Source: Lepeophtheirus salmonis (lineage: Eukaryota > Arthropoda > Copepoda > Siphonostomatoida > Caligidae). Taken from it: a stretch of 64,000 nucleotides of DNA. Below, piece by piece: positions 25,340 through 37,687 of this stretch. Made by a program: the position numbers and the translations under genes. The notes under the pieces were generated by a model that saw only the letters and a program-made list of their open reading frames with translations, was not told the origin of the DNA and did no database searches. Location of the stretch: assembly GCF_016086655.4 (NCBI RefSeq), contig NC_052136.2, positions 48,042,492 to 48,106,491 of the forward strand, read 5' to 3'. The number at the start of each line of letters is the position of its first letter. Position 1 is the stretch's first letter.

Positions 25340-27960
25340 AGAAGTGGATTTTTAAGGACGTTTGAGGAGTTTGAATGTTTTATGTAAAAATATTTAAAAA
25401 AATAATAGCTGTGGGTCCATTGATACCAAGGTGATTGAGGTGGTCCTAAATGTAAGGAGGAATTACATAGTTGTGCTAATGTACAAATTTATATGAAATA
25501 ATAACCTATATATTAGCATAAAATATCTTATACATAGAACACGCACCTTTTTTTCACTTCGTTTTTTTTACCTTTTTCAATAATAAAAAAGTTATTGAAG
25601 GAAAAAGGGATTTCAGTAAATACCTTTTTCAAATGATTGTCTTAAGCAATTAATAAAAAACGAGTTATTACTTAATATTCAATAGCACAAAAAAAAATCT
25701 ACTCAATTTAAAAAAAAATTATTTATATGATTGTTTTCACTGAACTCCTTTTCTATTTTAATTTTTATTCTACTTTTGTTTCTACTTTTATAAGCTCTAG
25801 ATATCCAATTTAATAAAAGAGGAATACATTTTCCTGTTTACCATGTATTTTTTCTTATTTTTTAGCGTAAATTCTTTTTTTATATTTAAAATTTTTGGCA
25901 TAGTAACTGACTTGGTATCATGAACTTTTAAAAAAAGAAGGAAAAGAAGATGTATAATGGTCGTATTTGCTCTGTATTCTAATCCTGAAAAAAACAGCAA
26001 CAACATTTTTCTCAAAAACATTCATCAATATCCATACATGAGAATATCTTTTGAAAAAAATAAAATAATAATTCATCATAATAAAAACTTTTGTGTCAGA
26101 ATGATAAAAACCCCTAAAAAGTTTAGACATGATAAAATAAGGAAAAAATAATAGATTGAATTAAAAAAAAATTCTAATGAAAGAAAATTCAATAGTGATA
26201 TAATTTTTTTTTAAATACCACCCTTACACTTTTTTAGTATCAGTTGTCTACCAATCATTTTTTTATGTCCCTTTTAACTATATTATTTTAAATGCTGATC
26301 ATTTTCAGTTTATGACATATTTAAAAAACAAAAAACATCATTAAAATGATTTTATAGAATAATAATATTTTGTAATATTATGTTTTGTATGTTGTAAACT
26401 TATCAATATTTTCATTAAACAATTAATTTTAACTACTCTTATTTATTAATAGTAATTTAATACATTTATATCTAAATTTTTCTTTTGGAATTTATTTGTT
26501 TGCACATTGTATGAATTAAATATATCCATGCACAATACACAAATATATCTAAAAGTCATTTTGATTAAACGTACATAACCTGCAAAACTTCAAACTTCTT
26601 TGTAACCCTTCACTAGGCTCTTTTCAACTTTTTGTAGCCCAAAATTTAAAGAACTTTTATTAAGAAAGAATAAGTGAAAGTGCTTCAAAGTGCACAGTAT
26701 GACAGTGCTGTCTCCTTTCACGCTCGCAACTTGGCTTACCGAAACCTCAGTCAGCCAAATTAGTGTCTAAATTTTTACGAAAAATTTCAGTCCTAGATGG
26801 TAAAATTTTGGCTGCCTGAGTGAAAAGTGCATCGCCCCAGGATGTCGGATTAAATGCCTTTACATAGCCTAATATAAATAAGGTAATGTAATATCATTTT
26901 TTAACCAAGCCTTAGTGATCATCATAATACTGTAATTAAATCATTTTGGGTACCTAAAAACTTCATTTTTATTTGATATAATAAAAACTCACATTTTTAT
27001 ACGAATATTTTGTAGTATATTTCTTTCAAAGCAGTTATATTTTTTTATTTAATAAATGAATTTTAAATTGCTACCGATAATTGTCAATAAGATTTTTTTG
27101 AATCAGTAGCGTGTGTCATTTCATAAAGCATTGATCGAACCTTTGACGTCTTAACTTTGCATATTCGATTTAAAGCTTTAAAACAAAGTGGCTAAATCTG
27201 ACGTTTTGATTGACTAGCTTTCTGATCTTAATGGTACATTTTTTACCAGATAACATTTCACTTTTGTACGGATAAGGTTACATCAACAGTTTTTATTGTT
27301 TCCTATTTATGATGTATACAAATTTTTCTTCCCTTCTCAGAACTCACTTTGTTCATTCAGTTAAAATGGTAAATCTACTTAAATTGTGTAGCTAGTTATT
27401 GAGTATCATTTAAGTATAATTAACGCCCCTAGTTGAGAAAAAGTGTCCCTACTATTATTACTGTAAACAAATATTCATTACGGGATCTTCTTTTCATGAC
27501 TTGGTTTATACTTTAGATTAGTATTTTCTTAGGGGCATGTAGAATGTTCCCATTTTTAGCTCCCTCCCTCTCCTTGTTGTATTTAACACTCATTTTTTCA
27601 ATCCCTCTTCTGATAAAGTATGAAGTTGTATGCATTTGTAATTTCGAAAACTCCTTGCCCACCATGATACTTACTTTTATAATAGTACTTAAGAATATTT
27701 ATCTTCTAATTTATTTCTAAATTATATAATATAGTCTCAATTTTAGCCTTGTCGTTCAGTATATTTAAGAAATGAATAATACTCAATCATAATACATAAC
27801 TAAAGGTGGGTTGCCTGGCGTTGCCCGGGAAATTCAGAAAATAAAATTAATTAAGAACTTTTCCCCTTAATATAAAACAAACAAAACATATAGTAAAATT
27901 CGATGAATGATTCTCATGTTGGTTTTATGAGTACAAGTATACTAATTTATTGTACTTAAA
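25340..27960. other. AT-rich stretch with a small hairpin
   Basis: Overlapping low-complexity open frames at 25797-26151 on both strands are not convincing. A less AT-rich patch at 26690-26860 contains an inverted repeat (separate entry). Near 27830 the string TTGCCTGGCGTTGCCCGGG, in a form I associate with repeated invertebrate DNA, precedes the tandem repeat at 28 kb. Confidence 0.4.
26746..26820. repeat. 14 bp inverted repeat (hairpin)
   Basis: CTCAGTCAGCCAAA at 26746-26759 pairs with TTTGGCTGCCTGAG at 26807-26820 (13 of 14 bases) around a 47 bp loop. It could be the core of a small MITE or a chance hairpin. Confidence 0.5.
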
Positions 27961-28019
27961 ATGGCACTCGTCTTCCACACGATAAGGAATTAGTATTTTT
28001 ATTACTTTATTCTGGGCCA

Positions 28020-28340
28020 GACACCGAACTTTCACTTTTGGAACCGTTTCCCTGAGCATCAATTAAACCTTCTAATATCTTTAATTACACCCCGGCTCTC
28101 AGGCTGTACAGATGTAGTACTACGCCACTAGGCAGTTTAAACTGCACTGCCGACGCATTTCTAAGCACCTAGAATTCCTTCTAATATGCTAAAATACACC
28201 TCCGCATACTGGCTGTGAGCTGCTGGTCCCTGATGCAGGTTAAATTCTTCCGTTGCCGCTACGCTGAGGTTCAAAGAACCCTTTTAATATACAAAATATA
28301 CCTCAGCTCTCAGGTTGTAGAGGCAAAGTGCTAAAAAATA
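28020..28340. repeat. three-unit degenerate tandem repeat, ~105 bp period
   Basis: The landmark TTCTAATAT (or TTTTAATAT) begins at 28070, 28179 and 28282. Each is followed by an A-rich stretch, a pyrimidine plus CCGGCTCTCAGGCTGT-like block (CCGCATACTGGCTGT in the second, CAGCTCTCAGGTTGT in the third) and a G/C-rich segment. Spacings are 109 and 103 bp. The patch is much richer in G+C than its surroundings. On the minus strand the block TGGCGTAGTACTAC has some resemblance to a Pol III A box, so a tRNA-derived SINE origin is possible but unproven. Confidence 0.65.
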
Positions 28341-28349
28341 CTATTTAAA

Positions 28350-29430
28350 GGCCCTTGATAGGAAAAAAAAATTATTACCAGAACCATTTTTAGAGACTTA
28401 AGAGCCTGTAGGATAAATTTTAAGAAAATCCATCACACATTCCTATTTAATAAAAGATATGTGTAAATTTAATTTTCATAAAGTATTTAAACTTAATGTA
28501 CAGGTTAAATTAGCCAAATACAACTTTATCTGCATTATTGATATAGTTAAGTAATGTAATAAAATGTAGAAAAAATGTATTCTCCATCTCTGACGTCATT
28601 GGCAAATAAACAATGACGTATTAATGTTTTGTAAATTATAGATTACCTTTTTTGACGTAAATGGGTTTTAATTCACTTATTTGGAAAAGTATTGCAAGCG
28701 ATCAAAAAACCTTATAAGTATATTAACAAATTTTTTATTAACAAGGCTTCCCTTTTGGTTATTTATTTAATTTGTGACATGAATGAAATTGTTTTATACA
28801 TATATAAGAATCAAAATTAATTGTAATAATGAATGAGTTGTTTTAATAATTATAATATTTCAGGCATTTTTCAATCTTTGAAACTTTCTTATCCGAAGTC
28901 ACGAGTAAGAACTTAATTTTTAAATATATTTTGATTAAACTACTGTCAAAAATATGAGGTTTTGTGATAAAAAACTAATTATTTTATAAAATTTTATTTC
29001 TCACTTATGCAATAAACAATCGACACTTGTAGCTTAGAATCCAGTAAATTTGTTAATCCTGAAACTTCTTATGTTTTTATTGATACAAATATATATAGTT
29101 TTTAGGAATATGTTTTTAGACCTAATTATGTTGTTAGAGACATTAATATAAGTAGAAAATAATTTGTAGACTGCACTTTTTACTAATGTGTAAAAAAACA
29201 AAAAAAACTACTTATAAATATTTTTGGGTTTTTGTGAACGTTATTTAGGAATAATTTATAACCGCGAAAACAATACTCAGAAATCTTTTTTTTTCTTAAT
29301 TTATGAGAAAATTATTTATAAATTATTATAAGAGTTTATAGTTTAATTTGGCAATAAAGTTGTTAAAATGAATGTTTGGAGAAAGGAAACCAATGAAACA
29401 AATAATTATTTATGAAGTCAAATATTTTTG
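28350..29430. other. probable intron/intergenic AT-rich DNA
   Basis: This lies immediately downstream (minus strand) of the guanylate cyclase exon. I looked for the next exon, which should lead into the dimerisation and catalytic domains, and saw none. It is likely intron. Confidence 0.4.
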
Positions 29431-29441
29431 AAATGTCTTAC

Positions 29442-29673
29442 TTGTTCAACTTTCTGATGGCTTCTTTTAAAGTAGAAAAGTCTGGACGATCCAAAGGATC
29501 TTCTGACCAACACTTGGTCATCATTTTTAGTATTTCTGCATCTGTAGAGCATTCTTCAATTGATGGACGACATAGTCTTTGACCCACACCTAGGAGGTTA
29601 CTGCTCTCCGCTGTAACCGTTCCTAAAGAAGATTTACCCACAGAGTTTCCTCGTTTGACACCTTCAATTATTT
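29442..29673 (-). CDS. receptor guanylate cyclase, internal exon (kinase-homology domain end)
   Basis: An open frame is bounded by a good acceptor (pyrimidine run plus CAG at 29674-29690) and a donor (CAA then GTAAGA at 29441-29436). Its translation starts IIEGVKRG and ends CRPSIEECSTDAEILKMM, TKCWSEDPLDRPDFSTLKEA, IRKLNK. This is the C-terminal lobe of the protein-kinase-like domain of membrane guanylate cyclases: the C-W-x-E-D-P-x-x-R-P-x-F motif followed by the family's characteristic R-K-L-N-K ending, which leads to the dimerisation helix. In the cell this domain regulates the cyclase that makes cGMP after ligand binding. Between IIEGVKRG and CRPSI there are about 30 residues rich in Ser, Gly and Val, longer than the usual short loop. 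A receptor tyrosine kinase is less likely because of the ending. The upstream exons lie to the right and the catalytic domain to the left; neither was found in the window. Confidence 0.78.
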
Positions 29674-29679
29674 CTGAAA

Positions 29680-30285
29680 AAAAAAAAAAATGTTAATGAA
29701 AAGTGAAAAGTTCAATCAGATATGTAAGTTTTGTTTTGGAAAACTAAATACTAGATGTAAATAAAGGTATAGTTTTAATATATAATTAAATTAAAATCAA
29801 AATAAATGCTACTTGGATAATTTTCAAAGTATAATTAAATATAGATCAAAATAAAAGATATTTCGAAAAGTTTCACAGTTTTATTTTTATATATACATAA
29901 TTTTGTTAAAAATTATATTTTGATTAACAAATCTGTTAAAATAATGATAAAACGTTTCAATTCCCTTATAATAATAACGGTTTATTGAGCAAACAACCTA
30001 TAAGTGGTTTCAAAGATTTCAGAATTTTGGAAAAAAATATAATGGTTAGGTGTAAAAATAATGTAAAAGAATGATTATATATATTTTTTTAAATATTCGA
30101 TGAAACTTTTTTGCCTATATTGTTTTTATTACCAATAAAGGAACAAACTCATTACCAGTAATAGGTTAAGATAACATGTTAAAATCAATTTTGATTTGCA
30201 AAAAACTATATTCTAACCTGAATGTAAATATTCTTTTGTATTGTCATTAGTTATCTAAAAAGTAACAATCTGACATAAAGGTGAA
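29680..30285. other. probable intron of the guanylate cyclase gene
   Basis: AT-rich, no exon or repeat recognised. Confidence 0.4.
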
Positions 30286-30289
30286 TAGA

Positions 30290-30640
30290 GCAACACTATA
30301 GATGTCATCTTATAGTCTGTAGTTGTCTATTCTTTTCTATAACACACATGACCGCTATGATCATCATGTTATTTTACCAATCCAGAATAAATTATGTTTG
30401 TAAAAATGGACATATTTTAACTAAGTTATATCATTGTATGTTTTAATATACATCAAAACCTACTTTTGTTGACTATACAAATTTAATCATTAAGCATATA
30501 GGATATATCCCATACACTTTGGATATGAGGCCCTCGATATTGCCTGACTCCATGTATCTTGGGGATATAACGATAAGCCCATTAGAGTGAATAAAGTTTT
30601 TGTCTTTTTCTCTTATAATTAAAGTATCTACAATTTATGT
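30290..30640. repeat. SINE-like dispersed repeat, copy 1
   Basis: Aligns in the same orientation with 31987-32350. Shared blocks are ACACATGA/CGCACATGAG next to TTTACCAAT, then ATATGAGG, TGCCTGACTCCATGTATCTT (TGCCTGACTCCACGTATCTT in the other copy), and TTCTCTTATAATTAAA. The middle has diverged. It lies about 0.6 kb from the guanylate cyclase exon, probably inside an intron. Confidence 0.7.
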
Positions 30641-30644
30641 TACC

Positions 30645-31955
30645 ACATTAACTATGTGACAATCTTGAAATGGATGGGAGGAAGTCTCAAGCCCTATTTG
30701 ACAGAAAAAATACAGTCCATCTTCAGGGTCAACCTTGGACTTGTTTACTAAGAAAGATAATATTTATATTCTGTTGTAAAGAAGCCTTTTTTGGTAAGGG
30801 ACTGTGAAATGGATTTTCAAAATAATTCTTGGTTCAATTGCCTCAATATTGTTGATCAGGTTTAATTTTCTTATTCTTTTTTTTCTATTAGTGGTGGGTC
30901 CTCAATATCGGAGCATTTAACCTGCGCAGTTTTGATTTTGTAAGTTAAAAGAAATTCTAATACCATGAAGATGTGCTTTTTTAAAGATAAGTATAAGTAC
31001 ATATGTCTGAAAACAACAATTTATCGCGTGTTGATTGTAAAATCGGTACTTATAGCGTAAAGTCAATGTTTATTGCATGTCAATGAATATAATAGTTAAA
31101 AAACAAAGACTTAATTGAATTTGATTGATATAATGTTTCAAAATGATACAAAAATGATATGTCAAATAGAGAAAGAAAATCAAAGAATTGGATATGTTTA
31201 TAAAATAATAATTTGTTTCAGCTTACCCAAAAAATTGTATTTTTTCTTACACTAAACGAATGAATTACGTATTTGATAAAAAAACTTAGAGCCTTTGAAA
31301 AATTAATAAACAATTTTATATTCAGAATTCAAGGGATTTACATATAAAAAGTAAAATGTGGTGATGAAAATGGATGAAAAAGTGTAAAGTACAAGGATCC
31401 ATGGAGTGGTTTGAAGTGGAAGAAGTGATATCTTCAAAAAAAAAAAAATGATATTATTAGTAGCAGCTAGGGTTTAAAACGAATTTTATAACATGACACA
31501 TAGTTGATATAGACTTATATATATATATTTTAAGTTTCTCATATTTTAATATTTACTGAATTAATTTTTTAACTCGTAACTATTAAATTAAATGCTCAAA
31601 ATATCTTTTTAATGATATATTAAGAAAATAATATCATTATTTAATTAAATATTAAGATTAACAGCATTAACTTGGAATTAATTTTGGAACTTGTAATCAT
31701 TATAATGACAAAAATAGTACTTACTGTTTTTATAAGGTTATGATAGTAGTATTGATTATATTAGAAGTAATTTATACGCCTCATATTACAAAAATAGGAA
31801 GGAAAACGTCTTATATATGAACAAATTGATTAAAACTCATTTCAATTCAGCAAATAACAAAATTCATAGCGATAACATAATTGCATTTTTTTGAGTTGAC
31901 ATTTCAAGAGCCAACTAAAATTAGATTGTCGGCGCCCACATCTTTTTGCATCTCT
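30645..31955. other. AT-rich stretch between the two repeat copies
   Basis: A somewhat less AT-rich patch near 30660-30760 has no recognised coding sequence. Nothing else was seen. Confidence 0.35.
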
Positions 31956-31956
31956 G

Positions 31957-31986
31957 TTTTTTTTTTTTTTTTTTTTTTTGGGGGGT
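31957..31986. repeat. T23-G7 tract
   Basis: Twenty-three T followed by seven G, directly left of SINE-like copy 2. On the minus strand it reads C7-A23 and so could be the poly(A) tail of that copy. Confidence 0.9.
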
Positions 31987-32350
31987 TAGAATCACACATA
32001 TTTTTGTTTATCAATAACATTTGTCACCCTCTTGTGCGTCCTTCTTCGCTAAAACGCACATGAGCACTACGCTTATCAATTTATTTACCAATTTGGAATG
32101 AGGAATGTTGTAAGCTTGGGCATAAAATAACTAAATTATTGAATTCGATGTTTTATTCGACTTCGGAAAATATTTTTGTAGAATACAAGGAACCAAACTA
32201 AGTTTAATCCCTTCTTTCAGTATAGAAAATATCCTACATTTTGAATATGAAGTCATCACTCTTGCCTGACTCCACGTATCTTAGGGTTTAGCGATGAACC
32301 AATTGGAGCAAGTAAGGTTTTGGTTGTATTCTCTTCTAATTAAAAACTAT
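31987..32350 (-). repeat. SINE-like dispersed repeat, copy 2
   Basis: Second copy of the repeat at 30290-30640. The strand is inferred from the homopolymer at its left edge, which would be a 3' poly(A) tail if the unit is a retroposon transcribed leftward. Near the proposed 5' end (right), minus-strand TTGGTTCATCGCTAA has a weak Pol III B-box look. Neither promoter box is certain. Confidence 0.65.
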
Positions 32351-32354
32351 TGTT

Positions 32355-33440
32355 ACTTGTTATGGCTAGAGCTCCAATCAATGTTTGGAAAGTGATCAAA
32401 GAAGTAGGACATAGATCAAATTTAAAAATAACTCAACGGACGTAATGATATTTAAAGAGTTATTTATTCTTTACTGGCTCACCACCTGTATACTCATATA
32501 AGATAACCTATTTCAAAACAACCGTATGTTGATGGAATTCGACTACTGGGCTTATGTTTGATAGCCAAATCAAAATTTAAAATTTAAAAAAATATTTAAA
32601 GATACTATGTAGATTTATGTTATTCCACTGTTTTATATGTACATTTAATTAAGTTCAAGTGAAATAATCAATTCATAGTTATATTAGTTTGGGTAAAATA
32701 ATTAGGTAAAAGTATTAATGTAAAACTAATTTGTTATTCCTAATATATGTAGGATTAACGATCCCTAATAATTATTATGTAGGTATATACTGGTATGATG
32801 TACATGGGTATATAAGAGTTGGTTTTCCAAATTATGTACATATGTATATATGAACATACAAGATTATAACTTTTAGGTATGGTAAGGAAGGGGAGGGGGG
32901 AATAAAGAGTTTATATAGTTTCTAACTTCGTTAATAGTGAAAGTTAGAGATTCTAAGAATTGTTTTGTTTAAACAACCTGCCTTGTATTATATTCTTCCC
33001 CCCCAAAAAAAAAAAAAAAAAAAATATTCAGCCTATTTCAAACGAAAGAAAAGTAAAAAACTTAATTATTACACAAGTTAACAAAAAAAAGTATTTTAAA
33101 TTTAGATTTTTCCCTTTTTATAGGATTACGACAACTTTTGAAGATGAAAAGTAGAAATCCACAATCCAAATAATAAAAAACACGATGATTGAATTTTTAA
33201 CCTTGTGCGAGTAAGGTATTGTTATTGGTATTATTATTGTTTAAACAAATACAAAAATAAACTATTTATATGTTATAAGTGCCAAGACTTTTTCACAAAT
33301 AAAATAGGATTAATATTACTAGATAAACTTTATTCTCATGGTGCTCAAGGATAATATTTTGCAACCCTTTAAAGAGTTCGAAATAAAAGTGGTTTCGATA
33401 GAGATTGGCTAAATCTTCAATATTTGTTTACAAATCTAAG
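32355..33440. other. AT-rich stretch with C7-A20 tract
   Basis: At 32998-33024 seven C are followed by about twenty A, the inverse of the tract at 31957. A G run lies near 32890. No gene was recognised; the open frame at 32960-33154 is largely Lys/Asn from the homopolymer. Confidence 0.5.
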
Positions 33441-33455
33441 AAAAAAAATATAAAA

Positions 33456-33750
33456 GGATGAGTTCTTTTCGAAAAGTACAAGTGGAAACTTCTCCTCATC
33501 TAATCTACAAGTGTCTGAGAGTAAAATCATTCGTGAGGTTAACATTAAAATACAAAAATCCATGAAGAAAGCCTTTGGAATCTCATTGTGCAAGGATGAA
33601 TGGCTGACTATGACGTCATCAGTTCATAAAAAACATTATAAAGCCGAAGAGTTTGTGACAAAAATCCTCATTAGCACGAACAAATGGCTTTCTCATGCCA
33701 GTACATTTTTTCAAACTTTTGGGGTTTTTGAAAATAGAGAAAATAAATGA
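33456..33750 (+). CDS. unclassified 98-codon open frame
   Basis: A stop-to-stop frame with no ATG near its start. It has a Ser-rich beginning (KSTSGNFSSSNLQ) followed by a charged, helix-forming part (KKAFGISLCKDEWLTM, HKKHYKAEEFVTKIL). Composition is more codon-like than the flanking DNA. I do not recognise the family. It may be a fragment of a transposase ORF or an exon; no clear acceptor is visible upstream. Confidence 0.3.
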
Positions 33751-33989
33751 AGATTTTTCTTAGTACTGTGTTATCTATTTATTAGGTATAATTTATTAAA
33801 TACATATCACAATTGGATATATATTTGCTATAAATGTGTTACAGTTTAATATAAAATTTAATCGTCCTTTCTTGTTAAAGGGCACAAATAAAATGATATA
33901 CAAGTAAAATTCATTAGAGTTCATGAAATCCAAAAACATCCCTTCCAGTTGAACTAGAATAGTAATTACTATAGATTTGTAGGTATAGA

Positions 33990-34550
33990 TTAGCTAAAGA
34001 ATTTTAACAATTATTGCCTCCGATTTGTATTTAATTTTTCCTCCGATAGAAGGAACGAAGAGTCAGTCTGTGGGTAAAAGTTTCTTGTTCTATACTTGGT
34101 TGAGATAAAATTATCAACCATGTTATAATAGGATTCCCTTTTTGACTATAGTAGAGAAGATGAAATGCAGTTTTTACTGAGGTCATACAAAAGAAGCAGA
34201 ACACGTTTTCTAAGTTTTATTTGTTCTTTTACAGGAAGATGGTAAAAGTATTTATCGGAACCATTTTTTGCAGCCAAGCTGTCTAAGGATTAGGATGAAT
34301 CATTTGAAGACTTTCTTTATTGCTCTCTAAACAGTTGAGAGTGAAATCCCAAGATCTCTTGCGTGGATCCTTATGGACTTGCAGGGATTTGTTTGGGATG
34401 GCTTATTTAAATTCTGCGGGTCCAATTTGGCCTTTTTGACAGATGCCTCCTTCCTACCCAACGTCTCAGACTTGCTGACGGCGTAGATGGTGGTGGTGGA
34501 GACGCCTAATTGGTGGGAGTGCGCAAATGGAAATTCGTCAATCATGATAA
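33990..34550 (-). pseudogene. mariner transposase relic (DNA-binding part)
   Basis: The open frame 34545-34327 reads a first HTH (HSHQLGVSTTTIYAVSK), then NKPSQTNPCKSIRIHARD and LGISLSTV, the second HTH typical of a copepod-style mariner group. Beyond a stop, left of 34327, CKRTNKT(stop)KTC resembles the K-R-x-x-R-x-x-K/C region before the first catalytic Asp, and the remains fade by about 33990. The same family is present at 52975-53240, in the same orientation. Confidence 0.65.
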
Positions 34551-34559
34551 AGTGTCAAT

Positions 34560-37500
34560 TTCTCGACTTGTACATAAGATACTCTAGTTTGTTTAGTCTT
34601 GTACTAATGGTTTATGGCTTAATTATTTGAAATATAAATTAATTTTGTATTGCTTGATGCAAGTATGCATGTAGATGTTACATTTTGATTAAGCTTGAAG
34701 ACTGAAATATACTGATTGATAATACGTACAATAGAAAATAAATAAATATTGATTTTATATATTTATTCATTATATTTAGAAACAAGTACAAAAATAAGAA
34801 AAAAAACTATCGAGTAATCAATCAACATTAGTGTTATCACTATTATGCTCAATACAAGATATGTTTTAAGCAGGGAGGAAAATAAAGTATTAATCCTTTT
34901 TTTTACACTGGCTATATTGTAATATATAAATATATAGGTACGTAATTATTATACTCATACATTGATAGAACATCCAACATTCGCCTGGAAGAAACTCCAA
35001 TATGTACATTGAATTAAAAGATTAAAACATTTTTAACAAAATCTCTTTCTATACAGCTAATTCTATTCTTTTTATTTGGGTAAATAATTAATGTATTTTT
35101 TTCTTAGACATTTAAAATTGATTACTTTATATGTATTATATTTTTATATATAGATAGGTAATAAAGTACAAATGTGAGTAGATAATTATAATTGAATTGA
35201 TATATAGAGTTTGTTGCCAATTTTTGATTATTTTAGCTTTTATAATGTGAAAATATTCGATAGTTGATTGTTTTTAACAAATTTGTCTTGTAAATAAGTC
35301 TAAAAGTATCATCAAAAGTACAAAAAGTTGTACATTCATATTAAAATAGTTAAAATCTTTCATATACATCAATACCGACTATTTACAGATTTTAATAGAC
35401 TAGGCATTGTTTTATTACAATTTTTTGACATTCAACCTGTTTAATATGCGTCAAAAATTTTAATTTGTAGAACTCAAAATCTAGAACACTCTGGTTTATC
35501 CATGAAACCAATAATATCTGTATTAATTTATTTACATTTTGTTTTTTGACAATTATGGCATATTTTCTTGTAAATATCTTAACACTAAATGAAATAACAC
35601 TATTACTTAAAAATACTTATTTAGATTAAGATTTGATTTAAAAAAAGTATTTGAACAAATATTTATTTAAATCAACAATTTACTATTATAATGGCAAAAC
35701 AAGTTATAAGGACACTTTTGAGTACCATGTAAATTACTTACTTTTTTTTACGTTTCATGTACATAAATAGTGTCTTGCACATTCATAGATTTAATAAGAT
35801 TGTTCAAAACTTCCTATACGTTTGTACAGTAAATAATTTATTTTGTACTCTTAGTTATAATGAGTACAACTGATTTTTAATTATTGAAAGATAAATCATT
35901 TTTACAGTGATTTAACTATAGATTAGATTATTTATTTAGTTTTTAAGTGTAGTCACCAACGAATTCCGTTTTTCAATTTTAATAATAACAAATACAATGT
36001 TATAGACAAGACAACTTTACTCTAATGAATCGAGACAAATACCTTAAAAATATAACCACAATTTGCCTGAATGACAAATTCTGGTTTGGTGTGGAACTTT
36101 GAACAGCAGTTCTTAACAAAACTAGGTTCTAGGTTAGCTCAAGCATTGGTAATGACGACCTTAAAAATATCCCACTTGAGGTGCTGAAAAATACACCTAT
36201 AACCACCTATATTGCTAGCCAAACATTGCAGAGCTATTCAATTTCTTAATAAAGTGATCTAATTATGTTTACTTGTACTTTACTTTAGATCAGAAAAAGT
36301 CAAAAAAAGTCATGAAGAAAATTAACAATAATTTTGTCAACACAAAAACTGAAACGGTTTAAATTAGGGTAAGTAAGCCTTCGTATAAAAGGGAGGAGTA
36401 ATTTTGTTAACGAGATTAGAAAATGAAATGAAATGTGTGTTATCCGATCTTATCTCGGATATATTCTTAGAATAATCATAGAATAAATACGAGATACTTC
36501 TACGAAGGGAACGCGCGTATTATACATCAATTTATATTCTAAACTCGGTAAGAAGTATCTCACAATAACAATAACAGATTACATAGGTACATATATATAT
36601 ATATAACAATATGTAATTTATTTTCGACATAATGCAAAATTAGAAAATAGATAGCCATAGGCTCATCATCTTTTTTAAATAATCCTGGAAACTTACTTTA
36701 CCCTATTTATAACTAAATTTTAATATTTGTTTTTGAAATTGTTTACTCTATTAAATTGTCCTTGAATGACAAAAGAAATAACGTTGATTGATTATTCGTA
36801 TTTTTTAATTAACCAAATACAATAAATTTTATTGAATTGCTTTTTAAGTAACAATATTCATATACTTTATTTGTATGTATGTACATAATAATATCACTTT
36901 AACAAGCATTAATAAATTAATCGTGTTCATGTCTTAAAAAATAATAATAACGATATCAATATTATTTTATTCAGACATTAATGCCAAAAAACAAAAAGGT
37001 AATAAATCAGGGACAAAGTGCAAAAAACAAAACATATTAGACAAAATAACGGATGTATTTTGTGCGTTTAATACATCGTGGGTATAACTTTACTCAAACA
37101 AGTATTAACAATCCGTTAGTAAACGTCCTTTAACATCGCAGTTAGCTAACTGGGTATAAATTAAACCCTAAAAATAAAACTTATTTAATAACTTGAGAAA
37201 AAGACGTAAACCATAAAGTCATTTATAATTTTGTATAACTTTTTTAATATTTACATCCATTTTGCAGTGGTAAAAAAAAAACAATTGAAATACTTTAAAT
37301 ACTTTTATTAATATTAGACATGGAAAAATATATACAGCTTAATTAATTCTTTCAAATTGAGTTTAGGGTTACATCAAAATATAATGTGATAAATTTTTAT
37401 GTTCCATAATTTTTTTTGATATATTCATTACTTTATACGAATCTTAGGAATCAAATTAGTACCCATTCATTTTTGATTAATTTGAGTGCATTTTATCAAA

Positions 37501-37680
37501 AGATAATAGTTCTTATATTATGGTTTTGTAGCTTCATATTAATAAGAGTAATAATCCAAGAATTCAAATGGAAGAACCATGAACGACGTTGAAGCAAAAA
37601 AAGCAATTAAAAACGATAAACCCCGATAATTTTTTTTTAAATTTACGAAAAAATCCAAAACAATGCATTATTCAGATACT
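34560..37680. other. AT-rich stretch with one short hairpin
   Basis: At 36491-36501 GAGATACTTCT is perfectly complementary to AGAAGTATCTC at 36551-36561, enclosing 49 bp with a CG-rich centre (GAACGCGCG). An (AT)n run lies near 36592. No gene was recognised. Confidence 0.45.
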
Positions 37681-37687
37681 TAATGAA

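Noticed and set aside
25797..26151. Three overlapping open frames on both strands
   Set aside because: Composition is Lys/Phe/Asn/Ile dominated, as expected from A/T-only sequence; no motif or splice context.
31881..32063. 60-codon plus-strand frame with a poly-Phe run
   Set aside because: It is produced by reading through the T23-G7 tract into the SINE-like repeat.
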